A DNA stretch of 64,000 nucleotides, taken from Saprospiraceae bacterium (GTDB taxonomy: Bacteria > Bacteroidota > Bacteroidia > Chitinophagales > Saprospiraceae). Position numbers and translations under genes: made by a program. The notes beneath the pieces are model-generated. The model worked only from the letters and a program-made list of their open reading frames with translations, had not been told where the DNA came from and did no database searches. The stretch spans positions 1 to 64,000 of the forward strand of contig BQJU01000029.1 in assembly GCA_021604865.1 (NCBI GenBank). The letters run 5' to 3'. Below are positions 8,961 to 18,248 of this stretch, one piece after another. Position 1 is the stretch's first letter. Each line of letters begins with the position of its first letter.

Positions 8961-10403
8961 ATGAAATCAATTTTTACCACTACCCTTTTCTTCTTTATTT
9001 GTCTTTCTCTAAACGCACAACAATGGGTTGACACAACCTTCTCCATTGCGTCATTTTTAGATATTGAATATGGGACAGTTACCGATTTTGCAGGTAATGA
9101 ACGAAGCCTTAAGATGGACATTTCTGTGCCTATAGGTGATACAATACCTGTATGTGGCCGGCCACTCATGGTTGTCATTCATGGTGGGGCGTTTATAGCA
9201 GGTAGTAAAGAAGCTGGTTTTCTGGGGCGGTTCCGGGCAGATTTTGCCAAAAGAGGTTATGTTACGGCCTCCATCAACTATCGTTTGGGGATGTTTCATA
9301 CCAGTAGTAATGTACATTGTAACGTTCCGGTTTGGGATTGTTACAATGTGGCCGATACTTCGGAATGGTTTCGGGCTATGTATCGGGGCGTTCAGGATGC
9401 TAAAGGGGCAATTCGTTACCTGATCAACCGGGCGGATGAGTATCATATTGACCCGGAAAATGTCTTCCTGGCAGGAGAAAGTGCTGGTGCTGTTATTACC
9501 CTGGCTACAGCTTTTTTGGACACTCCGGAGGAAGTTCCACAAGATATACACGAGCTTCCATCCGTATCTCCACCCCATAATGTCTATGAAGGTCAATGTA
9601 TCCAGGGTTTTAATTTGGATACCAGTATTAATTCCATGCAGTTTAACCGGGCGGATTTGGGTAGTTTGGATGGGCCGTTGAATCCCTCCGAAACGGAATT
9701 TAGAATCAGAGGGGTTGGTAGTTTTTACGGAGCTATGTTTGGCAATTTATTTGAATTTAATGCCGATACGATTTTTCCGGCCGTTTACCTGTTTCACCAA
9801 CCCAATGATCTGATTGTACCCTTTAACTATGGCCGATTGCTCGCAGGTTATGCTTACTGTACCGTGACAAGTGCCGGATGTGTTTATATTGTAAACCGCC
9901 CCTTCGTCTATGGTAGCAAAGGTATTGCCGGTTTGATAGATACCCTCGTCGCCAATGGCCAGCCAGCTCCTGAATATCTCTTTGAACAGACCAATAACAA
10001 TGCCAACTGCCTGCTACAAGCTACTAACCAAAGCCTGGCGGGCCATGCCCTGGACAACTATTGGCTACGTAGCCGTAATTTGGCCGCTTTTTTTGCCGAT
10101 AAGGTTGATACGAGCAATCCTTGCCTCATCAACCAACAGGAAAATATCAAGCCGGTTAAAGGCCCAAAAGTATACCCTAATCCGGCCACCCAGGTGGTGA
10201 CTATTGAAATGCCAGAATCGGAGTCTTTACAATATGTGCAATTGATGGACCTAACTGGTAAAGAGGTATTTACACAAATAATTGACAATGGTGAATTGTT
10301 AAATTCAATCAATCTTTCGGATCATCTTGCTCCAGGCATGTATGTATTGGTGATGAAAACGGAAAGGTATCGGTATGTAGAGAAATTGTTGGTGAATCGT
10401 TGA
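8961..10403 (+). CDS. Secreted carboxylesterase, T9SS cargo
   Basis: A 480-aa protein from the ATG at 8961 (a TTG one codon earlier is in frame). A signal peptide of ~20 aa ends at LNAQQ. The alpha/beta-hydrolase core shows the oxyanion-hole motif VIHGGAFIAG (~72-81) and nucleophile elbow GESAG (~173-177), as in type-B carboxylesterases. The last ~75 residues are a type A sorting domain (KVYPNPATQ... GMYVLVMKTE... KLLVNR), so it is exported by the type IX system and probably anchored or released at the surface. The substrate is an unknown ester. It is monocistronic from the promoter at 8913-8943. Confidence 0.88.
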   Translation: MKSIFTTTLFFFICLSLNAQQWVDTTFSIASFLDIEYGTVTDFAGNERSLKMDISVPIGDTIPVCGRPLMVVIHGGAFIAGSKEAGFLGRFRADFAKRGYVTASINYRLGMFHTSSNVHCNVPVWDCYNVADTSEWFRAMYRGVQDAKGAIRYLINRADEYHIDPENVFLAGESAGAVITLATAFLDTPEEVPQDIHELPSVSPPHNVYEGQCIQGFNLDTSINSMQFNRADLGSLDGPLNPSETEFRIRGVGSFYGAMFGNLFEFNADTIFPAVYLFHQPNDLIVPFNYGRLLAGYAYCTVTSAGCVYIVNRPFVYGSKGIAGLIDTLVANGQPAPEYLFEQTNNNANCLLQATNQSLAGHALDNYWLRSRNLAAFFADKVDTSNPCLINQQENIKPVKGPKVYPNPATQVVTIEMPESESLQYVQLMDLTGKEVFTQIIDNGELLNSINLSDHLAPGMYVLVMKTERYRYVEKLLVNR

Positions 10404-10678
10404 ATGTCTTATCCAGATTGCGTAATTTGAGTAAAGAAACGATAAAAATAATCAATGACATGCCAATAACCATAGATTTTGAAAAGGATTACTTGTATCA
10501 AAAAGGTGAGCTTAAAGGCGAACTAAAAGGTGAACTTAAAGGCGAAGCCAAAAAGACTTATGAAACTACGGTTAACATGTTAAACCTTAACTTTGATATC
10601 CCTATCATTTGTAAGGTGTTGAACGTTTCTGAGGCTTATGTAATTAAAATACAAAAAGAACTAGGTCCAGTTCTTTAA
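10404..10678 (+). pseudogene. C-terminal remnant of Rpn/PD-(D/E)XK transposase-like nuclease
   Basis: About 90 codons abutting the esterase stop, with no start codon of its own in a credible position. The sequence (ITIDFEKDYLYQKGELKGEL..., then a helix ending NVSEAYVIKIQKEL) resembles the tails of Rpn-family recombination-promoting nucleases. The N-terminal catalytic domain is missing. A 12-bp tandem repeat (aaaggTgAgCTt-like, four copies, ~10501-10548) encodes KGEL-KGEL-KGEL-KGEA, which is common in these tails. Called a fragment rather than a gene; moderate certainty. Confidence 0.6.
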
Positions 10679-10702
10679 ATCAAATCATTCTCTGATCCAT
10701 TC

Positions 10703-11794
10703 CTACTCCACCAATACCTTCCGGTTCAGTAGCTGTCCGTCTAAAGTTAGTTGTAAGAAATATAGGCCTTTCGGCAAATCTGTAACTGATAAAGTATGGC
10801 TCAATTCATTGACCTGCAAAGTCCGAATCAGCTGCCCCTGGCTATTCAATAACTGGGCAGAAGCGGGTATTTTTGCAAATTCAAGCTGAAGCCAATCACT
10901 AGTCGGATTAGGGTATATTTTCATCCACTGGTCGTCAACAACGGGCGTTTCGGTATCCGTAATTGTCAGACCAAAGTCCGACATGCGCGCTTCGGTGGCG
11001 TTGAGTACCTGACGGTCGTTGACATCATCGGCATTGTGATGTGCAATCAGTGCTACTACCTTAAATTGGCGGCTATCGTATTCGCCGGGAACATAATAGT
11101 GGTATTCCTGGGAATAAACGGTACCCACTTCCGGGCTTTCAGGGATGACGCCAGCCGTACCCCATGGCCCATCAAGGATGGCACGGGCTACATTCAGTTG
11201 TTTGTAACCATCAATGGGATTACCCAAACCTTGTAGGGGATGCCCTTCTACTTCATTGTAATAACTGGACTGATCAAAACCGAAGCCGTAGCCGCCTACT
11301 ACCGAGTCTTCCAGCATGATGACGGAGAGGCGGTAATCTCCGGTGGGCGGTGCTTCATCAAATTCAGCGGTTACAGTGAAGGTATATCTCCTGGAAACAC
11401 TGTTGTAACTCACCTCTCCTACCGACAGATTTGCATAATAAGGGGCATTCACCTGCTCGGCTACCAATGCCGACCATGCTCCGGTATAAAAAGCCAGGCC
11501 ATTGCCATTGCTCCTCCGGTCGATCATGCCACTTGGCGTTCCGGCCGTACCGGAAGCATCCCACAATACATCACTTTGATCATTGTCAAAATAATAATCC
11601 ATCCAATGGGTGGGTTTGTGGTGATTAACCCAGATGGTACCGGGATATTGTTCCAGCAAATCTTTGACGACCAGCGCCGAATTGGGACAATTGCCGCAAA
11701 ATACGGAGGTAAATTTTTCGATTAAGACCCGCTTTTGGCCAATGCCCGAAAAGGTAAAGGTGAAAAGTAGAAGTAGCATAAATGATAATCGCAT
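10703..11794 (-). CDS. Omp28-like thioredoxin-fold protein with T9SS tail
   Basis: A 363-aa protein with a signal peptide (~1-19, ending FSGIGQ). Near residue 30 is EKFTSVFCGNCPN, a CxxC in a thioredoxin-like context as in the Omp28 outer-membrane protein family. The middle is a beta-rich domain, and the last ~80 residues are a type A sorting domain (KIYPNPTSDWLQLEF ... KGLYFLQLTLDGQ ... RKVLVE). Likely surface-exposed after type IX export; a redox role for CGNC is possible but unproven. The gene is convergent with the Rpn remnant and stands alone. Confidence 0.85.
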   Translation of the reverse strand: MRLSFMLLLLFTFTFSGIGQKRVLIEKFTSVFCGNCPNSALVVKDLLEQYPGTIWVNHHKPTHWMDYYFDNDQSDVLWDASGTAGTPSGMIDRRSNGNGLAFYTGAWSALVAEQVNAPYYANLSVGEVSYNSVSRRYTFTVTAEFDEAPPTGDYRLSVIMLEDSVVGGYGFGFDQSSYYNEVEGHPLQGLGNPIDGYKQLNVARAILDGPWGTAGVIPESPEVGTVYSQEYHYYVPGEYDSRQFKVVALIAHHNADDVNDRQVLNATEARMSDFGLTITDTETPVVDDQWMKIYPNPTSDWLQLEFAKIPASAQLLNSQGQLIRTLQVNELSHTLSVTDLPKGLYFLQLTLDGQLLNRKVLVE

Positions 11795-12055
11795 AGGATG
11801 GATTTTACTAGAATTGAATGTTTTACAAAATAAACCATTCCAGGCCTAATTTGGAAATGCATGCGCTAATATTCAACGCCTTTGTCGGCAATGCATCGTG
11901 GAGTCTGAGAAAATCCGTCAGCAGCCGAAGGGCGACGGAAAGTCGTCAGTCGTCAATTGGCAGTGGTCTGACGACTTTTCTTCATCCGACCACTCGCGGG
12001 AAGCCGCGTAAGGGATAGAAGCGGAATGCACGGAGCCCTTAAAGGCGAGTATATT
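11795..12055. other. Intergenic with hairpin, upstream of MITE copy 2
   Basis: Contains a perfect 11-bp stem (AAAGTCGTCAG 11939-11949 with CTGACGACTTT 11968-11978) followed by a few T, a possible weak terminator or structured RNA. Next comes a GC-rich stretch (gaagccgcgtaagggatagaagcgg, ~11999-12023) of a kind I associate with Bacteroidota intergenic repeats. No gene seen. Confidence 0.45.
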
Positions 12056-12217
12056 AGAGTTGTTTCGCAGGGGTCATGACAAGGTTAAAACGGATCTTTT
12101 TTACCCACTTTTCGCCTTTCTATCGTTGGGTAGCGATGCTATCCGCCTCAATAAAGGCTGCAATTGGGTGAAAAATCTCTCGTTTTTCCCACCGCCCTGC
12201 CCCTGCGTAACAACTCT
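12056..12217 (+). mobile_element. MITE-like element, family A, copy 2
   Basis: 162 bp with the cleanest ends of the three copies: AGAGTTGTTTCGCAGGG on the left, CCCTGCGTAACAACTCT on the right, with TA at both borders. Same orientation as 168-331. It lies ~100 bp upstream of a TonB receptor start, so it could affect that promoter. The short frame it carries (MFRRGHDKVKTDLF-like) is shared with copy 3 but has no sign of being a gene. Confidence 0.85.
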
Positions 12218-12321
12218 ATTAGAGCGGATAGCCCGACCCCGCAGGGGATACGCCCAAAAGAACAGATTCCAGGTTGCTATCAGTGTCTGGCATTTGATTA
12301 ATTTTACTGCAAAGCAACTTT

Positions 12322-14616
12322 ATGAAAACCCGATTACTCTTTTTATTCCTTTTTATTTCCTTCCTACTGCAGGCCCAAACCACCATCAGCGGCATAGTCA
12401 TCGACGCCGTCACTAAAGAACCATTACCCTTTGCCAACATCAAGGGTGAAGGCACTACTGACGGCACCAATACTGAGGCTGACGGCATCTTCAAATTTCA
12501 AACTACTGCTGATGTGCTGGTGGTCTCCTACCTCGGCTATCGCACCGCACAGATTGGTCCGCTAAAAGCGGGCAGGTATGTGGAAATTGCGTTAAGTCCG
12601 ACGGCTATCACCCTAAACGCGGTGGCTGAGGTAGTGGGCATTCCTTCACCGGTGGCTTTGCAAACCCTGGCCCCTATTGCGACCATCAACGGCAACCAAC
12701 TGGCCCGGGATAATGAGGTGAGCATCACGCCTGCCCTCAATCGCATAGCCGGTGTATTTATGCATAGCGGCTCATTAAATACCAACCGCATCACCATTCG
12801 GGGCATCGGTAACCGCTCGCCTTTTAGCACCACCAAAATCCGGGCTTACCTGGATGATATTCCGCTCACCACCGGCGTAGGGGAAACCACCATCGAAGAC
12901 ATTGATTTGAGCCTGTTGGATCAGGTGCAGGTATGGAAAGGGCCGACGGGTAGCACTTATGGCGCCGGATTAGGGGGAATGATACATTTACAAACAAAAA
13001 GTCAGGAACAGGCTGCACCTACTTCAGTAAAATATACCTCATCATTTGGTTCTTATGGATTGGTTAAACAGGTAATTGACGCCAACCCTGTATCAAAGAA
13101 TGGGCATTTTAATGTGCATGTCAATTATGCCAATCTACATAGCGATGGTTATCGCGACAATAATGAGTATGACCGGGAGACCTTCACCATTCTGGGTAAG
13201 GCTGCCATCGGACCGGCCAATCAAAGTACGGCATTTCTAAATTACACCAAATTGAAAGCCTTTATTCCGAGCTCGCTCAATCTGGATGACTATAAAAACA
13301 ACCCTTCCCAGGCAGCATTCACCTGGGGTCAAGTCAAGGGTTTTGAGGATTATGAAAAGGTATTGATCGGCCTCTCTAATGCGTCTTTATTGTTTAAAAA
13401 AGGGCGGGCGGCCATCCGAAATACCACCAGTTTGTTTACCACTTATCGCAGTAATTACGAATCTACGCCATTCAATATATTAAGGGAAAATAATCAGGCT
13501 ATCGGAGCCCGTACCAAATTCACCTACGACCGCCAAGGCAAATCCGACTTGCCGAATCTGACCTTGGGTGGAGAGGTGTTTTTTGAAAATTACAACTGGC
13601 AAACTTATGCTACTCAGGGAGGCCAACTAGATACCTTAATGAGTGACAATCAGGAAAGGCGCCGGTATTTCAACTTGTTTGTAGAAACACATTATGAATT
13701 GGGTAATCAATTTTTTACAACCGTGGGGGTCAACCTTAACCAGACCCATTATACCCTTAGGGATTTTTTTCTGCGTAATGGCGACTTATCGGATGACTAT
13801 ACTTTTGATTTGATCCCTTCTCCCCGCCTGGGCTTGGGCTATCATTTGCATCCCCGGGTTACCCTTTTTGCTACGGTCAGTCATGGTTTTTCGCCGCCTA
13901 CACTTGAGGAAACCCTGGCCCCGGATGGTAGCATCAACCCGGATATACAACCCGAAAAGGGATGGAATTTTGAAATTGGCAGCCGGGGCAAATACCTGGG
14001 CCGGAAATTGAGCTTTGATGTGTCGGTTTACACAATGAAGATCAAGGATCTGCTGGTCGCCCGCCGTACTGCCCAAGATCAGTTTGTGGGCATCAATGCG
14101 GGAAAAACAACCCATAATGGACTGGAAGCTTACTTGCAATATCACGTGAGTGGTTTTAATAGTCCACTGAGTATTTTTGCTTCTTATGCCTATTCTGATT
14201 ATCGTTTTGATGAATTTGTAGACGGTGAAAATGACTATTCCGGCAATGATTTGACCGGCACGCCTCCGCACCTGTTTTCAGCAGGTATAGACTATCGACC
14301 AAAGATGGGGTTTTATGGCAATATCAATTTTCAATATACCGATGCTTTGCCGCTGAGGGATGATAATTCCGTTTATTCGAAGGCTTCAAAGGTGATGAAT
14401 GCCAAGATTGGCTATTTTTTGACCTTGTGGAAACATTTGCAGATAGACTTACATGCGGGCATCAACAACCTGCTGGATGAGAAGTATGCTTCTATGTTTT
14501 TAATCAATGCAGGTAGTTTTGGAGGCAGTGCGCCGAGGTATTATTATCCTGGATTGCCGCGGAATTATTATGGGGGGATTTCATTGAAATATAGTGTTTG
14601 GGGGGCAGGGAATTGA
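12322..14616 (+). CDS. TonB-dependent receptor (siderophore/Fe-dicitrate-like)
   Basis: A 764-aa protein with signal peptide ~1-19 (FLLQAQ). A short carboxypeptidase-regulatory-like domain (ISGIVIDAVTKEPLPFANI) is followed by a plug with ITIRGIGNRSPF and VQVWKGPTGSTYGAGLGG, then a barrel containing GFSPPTLEETLAPDG and INNLLDEKYASMF. It has the size and motifs of FecA/ferric-siderophore or vitamin receptors rather than the ~1000-aa SusC class. Outer membrane; takes up an unknown small ligand. MITE copy 2 sits just upstream, and an 89-bp repeat array begins before its stop. Confidence 0.9.
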   Translation: MKTRLLFLFLFISFLLQAQTTISGIVIDAVTKEPLPFANIKGEGTTDGTNTEADGIFKFQTTADVLVVSYLGYRTAQIGPLKAGRYVEIALSPTAITLNAVAEVVGIPSPVALQTLAPIATINGNQLARDNEVSITPALNRIAGVFMHSGSLNTNRITIRGIGNRSPFSTTKIRAYLDDIPLTTGVGETTIEDIDLSLLDQVQVWKGPTGSTYGAGLGGMIHLQTKSQEQAAPTSVKYTSSFGSYGLVKQVIDANPVSKNGHFNVHVNYANLHSDGYRDNNEYDRETFTILGKAAIGPANQSTAFLNYTKLKAFIPSSLNLDDYKNNPSQAAFTWGQVKGFEDYEKVLIGLSNASLLFKKGRAAIRNTTSLFTTYRSNYESTPFNILRENNQAIGARTKFTYDRQGKSDLPNLTLGGEVFFENYNWQTYATQGGQLDTLMSDNQERRRYFNLFVETHYELGNQFFTTVGVNLNQTHYTLRDFFLRNGDLSDDYTFDLIPSPRLGLGYHLHPRVTLFATVSHGFSPPTLEETLAPDGSINPDIQPEKGWNFEIGSRGKYLGRKLSFDVSVYTMKIKDLLVARRTAQDQFVGINAGKTTHNGLEAYLQYHVSGFNSPLSIFASYAYSDYRFDEFVDGENDYSGNDLTGTPPHLFSAGIDYRPKMGFYGNINFQYTDALPLRDDNSVYSKASKVMNAKIGYFLTLWKHLQIDLHAGINNLLDEKYASMFLINAGSFGGSAPRYYYPGLPRNYYGGISLKYSVWGAGN

Positions 14617-14877
14617 GGGGAGGCATTGTAGGGATTTTAAAACGCAAGTCTGAGACTTGCATACACTACGCATCGTGTCGGGAGACACTCGCAAGCGAGG
14701 ATTGAGGGGAGGCATGGTAGGGATTTAAAAACGCAAGTCTGAGGCTTGCATACACTACGCATCGTGTCAGGAAACACTCGCGAGCGAGATTGAGGGGAGG
14801 CATGGTAGGGATTTAAAAACGCAAGTCTGAGACTTGCATACACTACGCATCGTGTCGGGAGACACTCGCAAGCGAGG
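14612..14877. repeat. Three tandem 89-bp multi-hairpin repeats
   Basis: Units 14612-14700, 14701-14788 and 14789-14877 (89, 88, 89 bp) are over 90% alike. Each has three inverted repeats: GCAAGTCTGAGACTTGC, GTGTCGGGAGACAC and CTCGCAAGCGAG. The array exactly fills the gap between two convergent genes: the first unit begins at the receptor stop (14616) and the third ends one base before the stop codon of the lipoprotein gene (14879). It could act as a bidirectional terminator or REP-type element. Confidence 0.9.
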
Positions 14878-14878
14878 A

Positions 14879-15784
14879 TTATTCTTCAATTACGCTATAG
14901 GTGTATGAAGAAGTAGATGTATAAATTTCGCCAGTTATTGAATTAGTTGATATCATCTCAATGTCAATTTTATGTTCACCTTGTTGTTTTGTTGGCAACT
15001 CATATTTTATTATTCCTTGATTAATCTGCTGTTCTTGCCCGTTAACAGATATTTTAATTTCTCCTTTATCCATATAGGTGTAATAAGTGCCAACTCCAAT
15101 ATTAATAATATTTTTTGCCTTGGATAAATATTCATTCTTAGGATCAAGAACTACAGGGAAATGCCTTTCGAAATAAACCCTTTCCAACCGTACAAATAAA
15201 CTTAGCTCAAATAAAAGTTCATATTTTACTTTTCTTATTTGATAAATTAAAAGTAATTGATCATAGTGATAATTATCAATTTCAAAATCCTCCCTATCAA
15301 ACAATTCTGCTAATTCCAAAGGCTTGAATAATGTTTCAAAGTATTCAATCTTATTTTGAATTTCTTCCTTATTTAGGCCATACTTATCCCCAAAATTAAT
15401 CAAAAAGGAATCTATTTTTGATAATATATTATCTTTTGATACTGAAATTTGCGTTCTAAGCTGGTGAATGGCTTCTTCGGAAGAAACTTGATAATAACTG
15501 TCTGGGAAATTATTCTTGTATATTCCTTCTATGAATTCGTATTCAATTAAGACTTTATCAATCAACTCTTTAATTGAATCGTTGTATAATATCCCTCTAT
15601 CAAAGATTTCGGTTTCAATATTTCGCTTAAGTTGATCTGTTTCAAATTCTATAAGCCCTTCTGAAGATAATATAGCCTTGCCTAAGTTGAGCAATAGTTC
15701 ATTTGGAATTGTTACCTTCTTCTTGTGAGGAATTTCACAGGAAAGAGTAAAAAGACATACCAGAACCAAGGTTATATATTTCAT
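14879..15784 (-). CDS. Hypothetical lipoprotein
   Basis: A 301-aa protein with a lipoprotein signal (MKYITLVLVCLFTLSC; Cys16 as lipidation site). The rest is acidic and helical up to ~200, with a C-terminal beta-rich part (GEIKISVNGQEQQ...) that may be an Ig-like fold. It is notably AT-rich compared with its neighbours, which could mean horizontal origin. I do not recognise the family. It is flanked by the 89-bp array at its 3' end. Confidence 0.7.
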   Translation of the reverse strand: MKYITLVLVCLFTLSCEIPHKKKVTIPNELLLNLGKAILSSEGLIEFETDQLKRNIETEIFDRGILYNDSIKELIDKVLIEYEFIEGIYKNNFPDSYYQVSSEEAIHQLRTQISVSKDNILSKIDSFLINFGDKYGLNKEEIQNKIEYFETLFKPLELAELFDREDFEIDNYHYDQLLLIYQIRKVKYELLFELSLFVRLERVYFERHFPVVLDPKNEYLSKAKNIINIGVGTYYTYMDKGEIKISVNGQEQQINQGIIKYELPTKQQGEHKIDIEMISTNSITGEIYTSTSSYTYSVIEE

Positions 15785-15871
15785 ACGCTATTCCTTTTAT
15801 GGATACATGAATAACGTACATTTCCATATTAGATACAGTTAAGTCTCTCTATCTCCATTGTGGTGACCTGT

Positions 15872-17995
15872 TTACTCCGGCAAAGCAAAAGCCACATAAG
15901 CATCCCCTGATGGCGTATTCAATTTGCCGCCGCCAGCGGCAATGACGACGTATTGCCGGCCATCCACCGAATAAGTTGCCGGAGTAGCATAGCCAGCAGC
16001 CGGTAATGTCGCTTCCCACAATAACGCCCCATTTTCCTTATCGTACGCCCGGATCTTTTCATCCAGGGTAGCGGCGATGAAGATCAGGCCGCTTTCCGTA
16101 ACTATTGGGCCGCCGTAACTTTCTGTGCCTGTGATAGGTGTGCCTTGTGCTTTCAGTTCAGGGTATTCGCCAAAAGGGATTTGCCATTTGATAGTGCCTT
16201 CATTCAGGTCTACAGCCGTTAATTGTCCCCAGGGTGGCTGGATGGCAGGGTATCCATCCGGGGCATAAAAGCGATTGTAGCCACCAAAAACATAGGGATA
16301 GGGCCAGGTACTTTCTGTTGGCGGTTTGTTGGCATCGATTTCTTCCTTTGAGTCGTAAAGGAAGGCAATGATGGATTTTATTTCTTCGTCCTTCAGCAGG
16401 GAAAAGGAAGGCATTACGCCTTTGCCATTTTTGATAATGTTGATCGCCTCAGCTTCAGGCAAGCGGTCTTTCAGTCCGGTCAGGGCAGGAATGCTTCCAA
16501 ACATATCGCCGCCCTCTCTATCTTGTCCATGGCAGGCCCGACAAGAAGTCCGGTAGATCCGTTCACCTCGGGAGGCCAATAAATTATCATCTGCTGGGGT
16601 GAATTTTTCCATTTGTACATACCAAGGTATCTCACTTGAATTGATGTATAAAATGCCTTCGGGATCAACGGCTGCCCCACCCCACTCGCCCCCGCCATCC
16701 AGCCCCGGAAAAATGAAGGAACCATCTTCTCCGGGCGGAACAAATAGACTACCCTTGCGGCTTTTTTCCCACAATGCCTGGGCATAGGCTTGTGCTTCCA
16801 GTCCCCGGCTCGTCAGGTCCTCTTTGTTAATTTCCTGGCGCGAAAAGGGTGGTGGTTTTACAGGTAATGGTTGTGTTGGCCAGGTCTGTTCACCCTTTAG
16901 GTGGGATTCCGGTACTGGAATTTCTTCTACCGGAAATAAAGGTTCGCCTGTCGTTCGGTCCAACAAAAAAATATGCCCGGATTTGGTGATTTGAGCCACC
17001 GCGTCTATTGTTTTGCCCTCGTGTTTGACCTGTACCAAATTGGGTGATGCCGGCAAATCCCGGTCCCACAAATCGTGGTGTACGGTTTGGAAATGCCAGA
17101 TGCGCTCACCGGTTTCGGCATTGAGGGCCAGTACACAATTGGCAAACAAATTTTGTCCGATTCGATCACCGCCATAAAAATCGTAGGAAGCAGAGCCGGT
17201 AGGTATAAAAACGATGCCCCGCTCTTCATCCAAACTAAGGCCGCTCCAGGCATTGGCACCACCGCTGGTTTTCCAGGCATCGGGCGGCCAGGTCTCATAG
17301 CCCATTTCTCCCGGTTGGGGAATGGTGTGAAAAATCCAGCGTATCTCGCCTGTCCGTACATCAAAGGCGCGAATATACCCCGGTGCTGCCCCAATATCTT
17401 CGGAAACCCGCATACCCAAAATAAGCAGGTCTTTGTAAACTATTCCCGGAGTATTGCTTACGATAAAATAATCCTGGGCAGCTTCACCCAAGCCTTGATG
17501 AAGGTCTACTTTTCCCTGCTGGCCAAAAGTAGGGATTACCTGACCGGTAGCGGCATCAATTGCATATAGAAAAGTACCAGCTGTAAAAAATATTCTGGCT
17601 GATTCAACTGCCTCATTCCAATAAACCAATCCCCGGTTGACGCCCATTCCAAATTGTTGATAAGCTTCGTCAAAGGGGTCAAATTGCCATAGTTCTTCGC
17701 CTGTGGCTGCATCCAGTGCAAACAATTTCAACTTGGGCGAGGTGCCATACAAAATGCCGTCAATGACCAGTGGATTACATTGAATCTGTGAGCGGTTGTT
17801 GTCATCCTTATCGCCACTTTGGTAGGTCCAGGCGACTTGCAGTTGTGCGACATTTTCTTTGTTGATCTGCTGTAAAGGAGAATAATGATTGGCGTCAGGT
17901 CCACCCAAATACCAGGCCCAATCGACATTAGCAGGTGGGGTGTTTTGACAGGAAAATGTCAGTAGGATCAGGACTAGTGGAAGGAGGTATTTCAT
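15872..17995 (-). CDS. PQQ-dependent dehydrogenase with inserted cytochrome c domain
   Basis: Start taken at MKYLLPLVLILLTFSC (17995), giving a lipoprotein signal with Cys16; the frame extends 14 codons upstream. A PQQ beta-propeller of the quinoprotein glucose/alcohol dehydrogenase type (WAWYLGGPDANHYSPLQQI; later WPPDAWKTSGGANAW; QTVHHDLWDRDLPASPNL). Around residues 480-560 the propeller is interrupted by a class I cytochrome c with haem site CRACH and a distal Met in GVMPSFS. The propeller then resumes (GTIKWQIPFGEYPELKAQGTP). It would oxidise a sugar or alcohol in the periplasm and pass electrons through haem c to the respiratory chain. Substrate unknown. Confidence 0.9.
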   Translation of the reverse strand: MKYLLPLVLILLTFSCQNTPPANVDWAWYLGGPDANHYSPLQQINKENVAQLQVAWTYQSGDKDDNNRSQIQCNPLVIDGILYGTSPKLKLFALDAATGEELWQFDPFDEAYQQFGMGVNRGLVYWNEAVESARIFFTAGTFLYAIDAATGQVIPTFGQQGKVDLHQGLGEAAQDYFIVSNTPGIVYKDLLILGMRVSEDIGAAPGYIRAFDVRTGEIRWIFHTIPQPGEMGYETWPPDAWKTSGGANAWSGLSLDEERGIVFIPTGSASYDFYGGDRIGQNLFANCVLALNAETGERIWHFQTVHHDLWDRDLPASPNLVQVKHEGKTIDAVAQITKSGHIFLLDRTTGEPLFPVEEIPVPESHLKGEQTWPTQPLPVKPPPFSRQEINKEDLTSRGLEAQAYAQALWEKSRKGSLFVPPGEDGSFIFPGLDGGGEWGGAAVDPEGILYINSSEIPWYVQMEKFTPADDNLLASRGERIYRTSCRACHGQDREGGDMFGSIPALTGLKDRLPEAEAINIIKNGKGVMPSFSLLKDEEIKSIIAFLYDSKEEIDANKPPTESTWPYPYVFGGYNRFYAPDGYPAIQPPWGQLTAVDLNEGTIKWQIPFGEYPELKAQGTPITGTESYGGPIVTESGLIFIAATLDEKIRAYDKENGALLWEATLPAAGYATPATYSVDGRQYVVIAAGGGKLNTPSGDAYVAFALPE

Positions 17996-18182
17996 TGATG
18001 CTAATTTTGGATAAAATGGAAGAAATGGGGGATTCAAATTATTTCTTTTGATTTATATCTGTTTCTTTTGAGAAGAATGGAAAATGGACCGCCTTTGACA
18101 ATGGGCGAGCTAATTCTTTCAATCAATGCATTTTTCCATTCTTATTATTCCATTTATTTTTATTCTTCCATTTATTCCTATT

Positions 18183-18248
18183 GGGGCGACCACTAGGGTC
18201 GCCCTACCTATTGATTGCTGTAATTTGGGCAACCACTAGGGTTGCCCC
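18183..18248. repeat. Family C palindromes (two copies)
   Basis: Two near-perfect palindromes, GGGGCGACC-ACTA-GGGTCGCCC (~18183-18206) and GGGCAACC-ACTA-GGGTTGCCCC (~18226-18248), lie between the PQQ gene and the ABC permease gene. The second starts (minus strand) exactly at the permease TAG stop. A third copy lies at 44139-44161 in the same position relative to hypC. Likely REP-type or terminator stem-loops. Confidence 0.75.

Noticed and set aside
12060-12416. MFRRGHDKVKTDLF-type small protein
   Set aside because: Shared between MITE copies but the frame breaks at different points and the start is TTG in the inverted end; probably not expressed.
12322-14616. SusCD polysaccharide utilisation locus
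   Set aside because: No SusD-like lipoprotein is next to either TonB receptor, and GH97 is far away on the other strand.
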